A DNA stretch of 6,272 nucleotides from Alphaproteobacteria bacterium. Lineage in GTDB: Bacteria > Pseudomonadota > Alphaproteobacteria > Sphingomonadales > Sphingomonadaceae. The notes beneath the pieces were generated by a model. That model made no database searches. It was not told the origin of the DNA and saw only the letters and a list, made by a program, of their open reading frames with translations. The position numbers were made by a program, and so were the translations under genes. The stretch lies in assembly GCA_018828205.1 (NCBI GenBank), contig JAHJWA010000040.1:1-6272 (forward strand), in the 5' to 3' direction. The stretch's first letter is position 1; each line of letters opens with the position of its first letter. Below, one piece after another: positions 1 to 4,101 of the stretch.

Positions 1-50
1 GCGACCCAAACCGAGATCCCGGCGATGTGGACAAATTTGAGCCACAGCAT
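1..50 (-). CDS. CopD/HemJ-like membrane protein, N-terminus only (runs off left edge)
   Basis: Only the first 16 codons are present, starting at an ATG (50-48) placed 3 nt after the ctaG stop codon. The visible residues read MLWLKFVHIAGISVWV. A short N-terminus entering a first membrane helix with a His in it, followed by Ile/Ser/Trp, resembles the start of CopD-like or HemJ-like (DUF2269/protoporphyrinogen-oxidase-like) four-helix membrane proteins, which I recall being found next to caa3-type ctaG genes. The tight spacing says it is co-transcribed, and perhaps translationally coupled, with ctaG. No convincing Shine-Dalgarno is visible in the end of ctaG. The family call is tentative because so little is visible; that a gene starts here is better supported than its name. 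Confidence 0.6.
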   Translation of the reverse strand, partial: MLWLKFVHIAGISVWV

Positions 51-53
51 CGG

Positions 54-755
54 TTAAGCTGCCGCGGTCTGGAAACGGCGCAGCGCGCGCGCGAGAACCG
101 CCCAGCCCGCGAGCAGGCTCAGCGGCAGGCTGCCGACCCACATGATCAGCCCGGCCAGCTGCTGGTCCTCGAGCGGGGATATCCCGTATTGCAGCGTGGT
201 CAGGTAATGCGGCGCGTAGAGCGGGTCGGGTGCGAAGGTGATCAGCGCGCCGAGCAGGCCCATCTGCATCACCATGGCGATCAGCGTGAAGAAGGCCGCC
301 GGCGCCGAGGTGTCACGGCGCAGCAGCGTCTGCCAGAACAGCACCGATGTCGCCAGCAGCGCCGCCTGGCCGAGCCAGTAGGCGGCATCGCTGGCGAGCG
401 CCCATTGGTAGATCGCGGGCACGTGCCAGGCCCAGAACACGATCACGCTGGCCGCGAAGGCCGCCGACAGCGGGACTTTCGGCAGACGCACCGCGCCCAC
501 CAGCAGCGGCGCGGCGCAGAAAACGATCAGCAGATGGTGAACCGAGCGCGCGGAGAACAGTCCCGCGCTCAGCGCGCAGATCGGCGAGACATAGGCGAGC
601 GCCAGAACGCCGAGCCCGATCTGCACCGGCAGCGGTCTGCTGCGGACCAACCAGGCCGCCAGCGCGAGCGTGGCGATAAGCACAGGATCGAGGTTCCACG
701 CCATCCAGATATCGCCGGGGGCCGGCGCGGGTCCGCAATAGGGTATCGGGGTCAC
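54..755 (-). CDS. ctaG: Cytochrome c oxidase assembly factor CtaG, caa3 type
   Basis: A 233-aa polytopic inner-membrane protein of the caa3_CtaG family (Pfam PF09678), thought to help assemble or metallate heme-copper terminal oxidases. It is not homologous to the Cox11-type copper chaperone that shares the ctaG name. Numbered from the GTG at 755, it shows about six to seven hydrophobic helices, a His pair at H73-H74 opening one helix, FWAWHVPAIY at 107-116, LLGALITFAP at 167-176 and the family hallmark SPLEDQQLAGLIMWV at 193-207. The open frame extends upstream to an ATG at 842. I chose GTG 755 because AAGGAAGG lies just upstream and the added 29 residues are polar and unlike the family N-terminus. 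The next gene starts 3 nt after the stop (TAA, 56-54). Oxidase subunit genes are not in the window. Family assignment is firm; the exact start is likely. Confidence 0.93.
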   Translation of the reverse strand: MTPIPYCGPAPAPGDIWMAWNLDPVLIATLALAAWLVRSRPLPVQIGLGVLALAYVSPICALSAGLFSARSVHHLLIVFCAAPLLVGAVRLPKVPLSAAFAASVIVFWAWHVPAIYQWALASDAAYWLGQAALLATSVLFWQTLLRRDTSAPAAFFTLIAMVMQMGLLGALITFAPDPLYAPHYLTTLQYGISPLEDQQLAGLIMWVGSLPLSLLAGWAVLARALRRFQTAAA

Positions 756-759
756 AGCG

Positions 760-767
760 CCTTCCTT
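760..767 (-). promoter_or_regulatory. Ribosome binding site that sets the ctaG GTG start
   Basis: On the minus strand AAGGAAGG ends 4 nt before the GTG at 755, and its AAGGA core lies 7 nt from it. No comparable purine run precedes the in-frame ATGs at 842 or 830. This supports the 233-aa form over the 262-aa form. Confidence 0.65.
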
Positions 768-959
768 TCCGGACTTATCGACAAGGTCTTCATTCCCCGT
801 TTGCGCGATCTTTGAACCCGCCGGGTCCATGTGGCTCTCCAATGCGAACCGTTACAGACCCACACGGCTACTGCAATGGCGGGCTATCGGCCGATCCTTC
901 GATCGCCCGACGCGCGCAGCCTCAGGACCTCGAAGTGATCGCTTACACGGTTACGGTCG

Positions 960-976
960 GGACCCTCGCAGGGTCC
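960..976. repeat. Perfect 7-bp inverted repeat, 3-nt spacer
   Basis: GGACCCT (960-966) and AGGGTCC (970-976) are exact reverse complements around CGC. The repeat lies 97 nt upstream of the DUF2231 TTG start. There is no T-run after it on either strand, so it does not look like an intrinsic terminator. It could be an operator or a 5' UTR hairpin. GGGTCC also occurs at 823-828 in the smaller upstream palindrome. Confidence 0.4.
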
Positions 977-1060
977 GCGCGCGCAAAAGAAATGGCATCC
1001 TGCAACCTTTGGCCGCGTGACCCATTGGTAGAGGCAAGCCGGTGTCGATCGGCCCCGCAC

Positions 1061-1066
1061 AGGAGA
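1061..1066 (+). promoter_or_regulatory. Ribosome binding site that sets the TTG start of the DUF2231 gene
   Basis: AGGAGA is followed by a 6-nt spacer and then TTG at 1073. This is the best Shine-Dalgarno in the upstream region, and the protein it starts begins right at the family-like part (SFDPRRAGLHPLHA). Earlier in-frame starts would add over 80 residues of shadow-like sequence. Confidence 0.75.
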
Positions 1067-1072
1067 CCGCCA

Positions 1073-1501
1073 TTGTCGTTTGATCCCCGTCGGGCAGGCT
1101 TGCATCCGCTGCATGCGATCCTGCTTTCCTTCCCGATCGCCATGTTTTGCGCGACGCTTGTCTCGGACATCGCCTATCTCAACACCGCGGAAATCCAGTG
1201 GTCCAATCTCTCCCAATGGGCGATCACCGCAGCGCTGGTGTTCGGCGCACCAGTGGTCGTCTGGGCGATAGTCGACAGGGTACGAAGCCGGGGTCGCGGT
1301 TCGTCGCGGGGGCAAACGCCTTATCTGATTATGGTGGCCGCGATGTGGGTTCTGGGTCTGATCAACGCGTTCAAGCACAGTCAGGATGCGTGGAGTTCCG
1401 TCGGGACTGCAGGAGTCTTGTTGTCGCTCGCCTGCGCCGTGCTTGCTTTGGCAGCCGGGTGGGTCGGCCACAGCCGACGGAATATGGGAGCGAATGCATG
1501 A
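1073..1501 (+). CDS. DUF2231-family four-helix membrane protein
   Basis: A 142-aa predicted inner-membrane protein of the DUF2231 family (PF09990), whose function is not established. About four hydrophobic helices are visible, near residues 14-36, 47-68, 84-100 and 110-131, separated by a basic RSRGRGSSRG loop (72-80). Family-like features are HPLHAILLSFPIA (11-23) at the start of helix 1, HSQDAW (102-107) before the last helix, and the C-terminal AAGWVGH. The start is an unusual TTG, chosen for its Shine-Dalgarno. The stop overlaps the next gene's ATG by 4 nt (ATGA, 1498-1501), a sign of translational coupling. I recall DUF2231 genes often sitting beside sorbosone-dehydrogenase-like genes. 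The conserved His residues (H11, H14, H102) make a redox or heme-linked membrane partner possible, but that is inference. Confidence 0.85.
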   Translation: MSFDPRRAGLHPLHAILLSFPIAMFCATLVSDIAYLNTAEIQWSNLSQWAITAALVFGAPVVVWAIVDRVRSRGRGSSRGQTPYLIMVAAMWVLGLINAFKHSQDAWSSVGTAGVLLSLACAVLALAAGWVGHSRRNMGANA

Positions 1502-2829
1502 CCTTCAGACGCTGGCTCTGCGCGTCCGCGCTCGCCCTTTCGCTTGGCGCATGCGGTAGCAACGACGAGGTTCGCGAAACCGGACCCAATCCGCAACTTC
1601 CCTCGATCGACCAAAGCCTGGTGCCCACCATCAAGATCGCCTCGCCGGCGGGGTGGGACGGCGAGGTGCCCACCGTTCCGGAGGGCTTCACAGCGACCCC
1701 CTTCGCCAGCGATCTTCTGATCCCGCGCCAGATGCTGGTCTTGCCCAATGGCGACCTGCTGGTTTCCGAAGGGCGTGGCGGCAACGCGCCCAAATTGCGA
1801 CCGAAGGACGTTATCGCGGGCTACATCAAATCCCTCGGCACGACGTCGGTCGAAAGCGGTAACCGCCTGACGCTGCTGCGCGACGCCGATGGCGACGGCC
1901 AGCCCGAGCTGCGCACCGTCTTCATCGATGGGCTCGACGCGCCCTATGGCCTCGCGTTCGTCGACGGCAATCTTTACGTCGCCAACCAGGGTGCGCTGTT
2001 GGGGTTTCCCTACAGCGAGGGCCAGACTGCGATCCCTCGCACGGCGGGCGTGGAGCTCACCAAGCTTCCTGCCAAGGTAAACCATCACTGGACCAAGGCG
2101 CTCACCGCAAGCGCGGACGGATCCAAGCTCTACGTCGGTATCGGCTCGAACAGCAATGTGGGCGAACGCGGGCTCGACATTGAAGAGCAGCGCGCGGTCG
2201 TATGGGAAATCGACCGGGAAACGGGGGCCCGGCGAACATACGCCAGCGGTATTCGCAACCCCACCGCGCTCGCGATCAATCCCTGGACCGATGGCCTGTG
2301 GGCGGTCGTCAACGAGCGCGATGAAATCGGCCCGCATCTCGTGCCCGATTATCTCACCTCGGTTCAGCCCGGCGCGTTCTACGGTTGGCCCTGGAGCTAT
2401 TGGGGCAAGAATATCGATCCCCGACCGCGCCCGCAGCGCCCGGACATGGTGGAACGAGCCATCGCACCCGATTACGCTCTGGGAGCCCATGTCGCTGCTC
2501 TTGGTCTGACCTTCGTCCAGAACGGGAATCTGGGGCAGGGTTACGGCGATGGTGCTCTGGTCGGTCAACACGGCAGCTGGAACCGGTCGGATCTTTCCGG
2601 ATACAGGGTGAGCTTCGTGCCGTTCGCGAACGGACGCCCTTCCGGTGAACAGCGCGACTTCGCCACCGGCTTTCTGGTCGATGGAAAGGCCCGCGGAAGG
2701 CCTGTCGGCGTGACCTATCACGCTGATCGGGGGGCCGTTTTCATCGCCGACGATCTATCGAACACCATCTGGCGCGTGGCCCGCACCGGCACCGTGACAA
2801 ACCGGGCGCTACCTTTGATGTCGGAATGA
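1498..2829 (+). CDS. PQQ-dependent sugar/L-sorbosone dehydrogenase-like lipoprotein
   Basis: A 443-aa exported six-bladed beta-propeller protein of the soluble glucose/sorbosone dehydrogenase superfamily (GSDH, PF07995-like). Family members oxidise aldoses or related aldehydes with PQQ. The N-terminus MTFRRWLCASALALSLGAC is a lipoprotein signal peptide with lipobox LGAC (C19). The following G-S rather than Asp suggests outer-membrane retention. Propeller landmarks are LPNGDLLVSEGRG (82-94), NHHWTK (195-200), GIRNPTALAIN (251-261; R253-N254 match the RN pair at the PQQ site of soluble glucose dehydrogenase), NERDEIG (272-278), YGWPWSYWG (295-303) and QHGSWNRS (357-364). No CXXCH heme motif is present, so electrons must go to a separate acceptor. 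It is the second gene of an operon, with a 4-nt overlap with DUF2231. The frame is open well upstream, but the lipoprotein signal fixes the start at 1498. Cofactor and family are likely; the substrate is unknown. Confidence 0.88.
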   Translation: MTFRRWLCASALALSLGACGSNDEVRETGPNPQLPSIDQSLVPTIKIASPAGWDGEVPTVPEGFTATPFASDLLIPRQMLVLPNGDLLVSEGRGGNAPKLRPKDVIAGYIKSLGTTSVESGNRLTLLRDADGDGQPELRTVFIDGLDAPYGLAFVDGNLYVANQGALLGFPYSEGQTAIPRTAGVELTKLPAKVNHHWTKALTASADGSKLYVGIGSNSNVGERGLDIEEQRAVVWEIDRETGARRTYASGIRNPTALAINPWTDGLWAVVNERDEIGPHLVPDYLTSVQPGAFYGWPWSYWGKNIDPRPRPQRPDMVERAIAPDYALGAHVAALGLTFVQNGNLGQGYGDGALVGQHGSWNRSDLSGYRVSFVPFANGRPSGEQRDFATGFLVDGKARGRPVGVTYHADRGAVFIADDLSNTIWRVARTGTVTNRALPLMSE

Positions 2830-2865
2830 ACGGGGTCACGACGCAGTTTCGCTGGCGGGTTTGGC

Positions 2866-2888
2866 CCAGAGAAACGGCAGGTTTCTGG
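2866..2888. terminator. Imperfect hairpin between convergent genes, possible terminator
   Basis: CCAGA-(GA bulge)-AAC pairs with GTT-TCTGG around a GGCAG loop, and flanking GCCCA/TGGGC (2864-2868 / 2890-2894, partly the same bases) could extend it. It lies in the 120-nt gap between the ends of the dehydrogenase operon (2829) and the DUF1289 gene (2950), where a bidirectional terminator would be expected. No T-run follows on either strand, so intrinsic termination is doubtful. Confidence 0.25.
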
Positions 2889-2949
2889 ATTGGGCACGAT
2901 CGATAGAACAACCGCATGCGGGGCGCGGAGCGGGCCGGTCGCAAGCGGA

Positions 2950-3141
2950 CTATCCGGTGCCCGGGGCTTGGCTGAAAGTGGCCATTCTCCTTTCGGCTCG
3001 CGATAGGATCGCCTGCTTTTCCTCGTCGCTCGCCTGCGCCCAAATGCCGATGTCATCGAGGAGACGGCCGCAACCCGTGCACCATTGCCCCGCGGGATCC
3101 AGCCGACAGACCTTGATGCACGGGGATGCTATCGTCTCCAT
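2950..3141 (-). CDS. DUF1289 small four-cysteine protein
   Basis: A 63-aa protein of the DUF1289 family (PF06945), common in proteobacteria and without an established function. It carries the family's cysteine pattern at the N-terminus: SPC (C8), C12, then WCTGCGR (C21, C24), with a spacing that suggests a metal site such as zinc or iron-sulfur. A short amphipathic region follows (IGIWAQASDEEKQAILSRAERRM), including the typical W34 and acidic stretch. The start ATG (3141) lies 2 nt after the thioesterase stop codon, so the two genes form one transcript and are probably translationally coupled. The Shine-Dalgarno (a G-run 7-11 nt upstream) is weak. It is the last gene before the convergent dehydrogenase operon. 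It therefore lies in the cobalamin-riboswitch transcript unless a terminator or second promoter intervenes. Confidence 0.88.
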   Translation of the reverse strand: METIASPCIKVCRLDPAGQWCTGCGRLLDDIGIWAQASDEEKQAILSRAERRMATFSQAPGTG

Positions 3142-3143
3142 CG

Positions 3144-3542
3144 CTAGCCCCCGAGCGCCATCGGCTGGACGCTGCGAGGCCTGCGGTCCTGGCTGATGGC
3201 GACGAAGGTGAAGCGCGCCTTGGTCACCAGATAGGCCTCGTCCGTATGCCGGTCTCGGCGCCAGGTTTCGGCGGCGACAACCATCGAGCTTCTTCCGACC
3301 TTCTCGAGCGTCGCGAAGACGGACACTTCGTCACCGACGAAGACCGGCCGGTGGAAGGTCATGCCGTCGACCGCCACGGTGACCGCACGACCTCCGGAAT
3401 GCCGGGACGCGACCGCAGAAGAGGCAAGATCCATCTGCGCCATGAGCCATCCACCAAAGATGTCGCCGTAGACATTGGTATCGGCCGGCACGGCGGTGAC
3501 GCGAATAGCAGCCTCCCGCGAAGGCATCGTCTCCTCGCTCAC
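3144..3542 (-). CDS. YciA-type hotdog-fold acyl-CoA thioesterase
   Basis: A 132-aa cytoplasmic single-hotdog acyl-CoA thioesterase, normal length for the YciA/Acot family. It hydrolyses acyl-CoA to free acid and CoA. The family signature PADTNVYGDIFGGWLMAQMDLAS (19-41) is intact and D38 is the expected catalytic Asp. The next strand is VTVAVDGMTFHRPVFVGDEVSVFATLEKVGRSSM (about 54-87), with the hotdog core H/R-P-V-x-V-G-D pattern. The chosen start is GTG 3542, preceded by GGGAG with an 8-nt spacer. An ATG five codons in (3527) with AGGAG only 3 nt away is the alternative. Upstream lie a long leader and a cobalamin riboswitch; downstream DUF1289 follows after 2 nt. Most YciA enzymes are promiscuous, so the substrate cannot be read from sequence. 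The B12 link suggests methylmalonyl-, propionyl- or ethylmalonyl-pathway CoA esters (inference). Confidence 0.92.
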   Translation of the reverse strand: MSEETMPSREAAIRVTAVPADTNVYGDIFGGWLMAQMDLASSAVASRHSGGRAVTVAVDGMTFHRPVFVGDEVSVFATLEKVGRSSMVVAAETWRRDRHTDEAYLVTKARFTFVAISQDRRPRSVQPMALGG

Positions 3543-3547
3543 GAGAC
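3529..3547 (-). promoter_or_regulatory. Hairpin over the thioesterase start codon
   Basis: On the minus strand CTCG (3545-3542) can pair with CGAG (3537-3534) around TGAG, placing the GTG start inside a small stem-loop. Alternatively, outer GTCTC (3547-3543) pairs with GAGAC (3533-3529). Either fold would occlude the GTG and partly the AGGAG that could serve the internal ATG. It might act as a translation control element or be chance in GC-rich sequence. Confidence 0.25.
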
Positions 3548-3643
3548 CCTCTCCCGCAGGGCCCGAGCGCGCCGCCTTGTCACGGAGGAAGCAGCCAGGC
3601 GGCTGCGCGGCGAAAAATTACGAACGAGGAAAGTGATAGTCAT
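3539..3643 (-). CDS. Candidate 34-aa upstream ORF in the riboswitch leader
   Basis: An ATG at 3643, preceded by GAAGG 3 nt away, opens a 34-codon frame (MTITFLVRNFSPRSRLAASSV, then an Arg-rich tail) that ends in TGA overlapping the thioesterase GTG as GTGA. The overlap is the kind seen in coupled genes. Against it, its early codons (ACT, GTT, CGT, AAT, TTT) are unlike the GC-rich codon use of the neighbours, the Shine-Dalgarno spacing is short, and I recognise no family. It could be a leader peptide, a remnant of a lost riboswitch-controlled gene's N-terminus, or simply non-coding leader. Confidence 0.2.
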   Translation of the reverse strand: MTITFLVRNFSPRSRLAASSVTRRRARALRERVS

Positions 3644-3766
3644 TGGCCTTCAACCCCGAAGATGGGCGAGCGCAGGGCCGGACACGTTCCCCCACGGACG
3701 GAGCGCGAGCCCCGCCTGAAGCGAACAAGCGACCAGCCCGGCTACCCCGCCGGTGGACGTTATCGC
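3544..3766 (-). other. Leader between cobalamin riboswitch and thioesterase gene
   Basis: About 220 nt separate the riboswitch aptamer from the thioesterase start. On the minus strand it contains possible hairpins CCGGC-GGGGTA-GCCGG just after the aptamer, CGGGGC-TCGC-GCTCCG (one G-U), and a perfect GCAGCC-GCCT-GGCTGC (3606-3591). None is followed by a clear U-tract, so an attenuator of the intrinsic type is not evident. An AT-richer patch (about 3610-3645) could hold a second promoter: ATGACT (3643-3638), 17 nt, TAATTT (3620-3615), which is a weak match. Confidence 0.5.
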
Positions 3767-3943
3767 GTCGAAGGCAGGTCTCCTGGCTCGCGGGTCGGTG
3801 CGAACGGTCCGTCTTCCCAGGGCTCACGCCCCAGTGATCCATCGGACCGCCGCTCGCCGCTTACAGTTGCGGGGGCAGCGCCGGCATCGCACCGGCTTCC
3901 CATCTTCGCTCCAGCCGGGCGTAACCGGGCGGAGAACCTCGAC
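3767..3943 (-). ncRNA. Cobalamin (B12) riboswitch
   Basis: A complete cobalamin aptamer (Rfam RF00174 class) read on the minus strand, binding adenosyl- or other cobalamins and normally switching downstream genes off when B12 is plentiful. Visible in order are the P1 5' strand GTCGAGG (3943-3937), a GGTTCTCC start, GGGAAGCCGGTG, the invariant B12-box core GCTGCCCCCGCAACTGTAA followed by GCGG, then CACTGG with a hairpin and GGGAAG. It ends in CCGCGAGCCAGGAGACCTGCC and the P1 3' strand CTTCGAC (3773-3767), which closes with seven pairs including one G-U. One small departure is GCGATGCC where GCGAATCC is usual. The expression platform is not obvious. Genes downstream on its strand are only the thioesterase and DUF1289 (plus a doubtful 34-codon frame), which is not a standard B12 regulon. 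Confidence 0.95.
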
Positions 3944-3949
3944 CCGCGC

Positions 3950-3978
3950 TGCGTCGGCGAAACCGCGGGCCGCGTCAA
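3950..3978 (-). promoter_or_regulatory. Possible promoter for the riboswitch transcript
   Basis: On the minus strand a good -35 hexamer TTGACG (3978-3973) is followed after 17 nt by GACGCA (3955-3950), a poor -10. The predicted start of transcription, near 3943, coincides with the first base of the riboswitch P1 helix. That is the main reason to take it seriously. The -10 match is weak. Confidence 0.35.
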
Positions 3979-4035
3979 GCTCAGCCGGGGCGGCATCGCC
4001 ACCGCAGGATTGCGATAAGAAAGCGGCACAGCGGC

Positions 4036-4064
4036 TTGAGATGCGGGTCCCGGCCCGATACCAC
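4036..4064 (+). promoter_or_regulatory. Possible promoter of the DUF885 gene
   Basis: TTGAGA (4036-4041), a 17-nt spacer and TACCAC (4059-4064) would give a 5' UTR of about 30 nt before the ATG at 4102. The -35 is fair and the -10 poor. This is offered as the best candidate in the 158 nt between the riboswitch and the gene. Confidence 0.22.
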
Positions 4065-4101
4065 GCGGGCAACCCGGCTTCGGCCTACGAGGATGCGCAC
4101 C

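Larger units (their letters stand above)
756..1072. other. Divergent intergenic region between ctaG and the DUF2231 gene
   Basis: These 317 nt must hold the promoters for both the minus-strand ctaG unit and the plus-strand DUF2231/dehydrogenase operon, but I see no convincing -35/-10 pair in either direction. Open frames cross it on both strands, but they lack Shine-Dalgarno signals and read as low-complexity Arg/Pro/Ser-rich shadow sequence. Two perfect inverted repeats stand out: ACCCG-C-CGGGT at 816-826, and a 7-bp stem with a 3-nt loop at 960-976. No tRNA or known riboswitch is recognisable. Confidence 0.6.

Noticed and set aside
27..815. A 262-codon plus-strand frame opposite ctaG
   Set aside because: Its Arg/Gln/His-rich translation is typical of a shadow; the minus strand encodes a clear CtaG membrane protein.
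991..1012. TGGCA...TGCA as a sigma-54 promoter
   Set aside because: The GG and GC elements are separated by 6 nt, not the required 10.
401..1032. 12-nt exact direct repeat CCCATTGGTAGA at 401-412 and 1021-1032
   Set aside because: One copy is inside ctaG coding sequence; about one such match is expected by chance in a window of this size.
812..1072. N-terminal extension of the DUF2231 protein from a TTG at 812
   Set aside because: The added 87 residues look non-coding, and AGGAGA at 1061-1066 sets the start at 1073.
1381..2721. A 446-codon minus-strand frame opposite the dehydrogenase gene
   Set aside because: No recognisable domains; the plus strand carries intact propeller motifs and a lipoprotein signal.
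3591..3606. Perfect GCAGCC/GGCTGC hairpin in the leader as an intrinsic terminator for the riboswitch
   Set aside because: On the minus strand it is followed by TTCCTCC, not a T-run; kept only as a possible leader structure.
3126..3719. A 197-codon plus-strand frame opposite the thioesterase
   Set aside because: Shadow of the YciA-type gene; no family features and no ribosome binding site.
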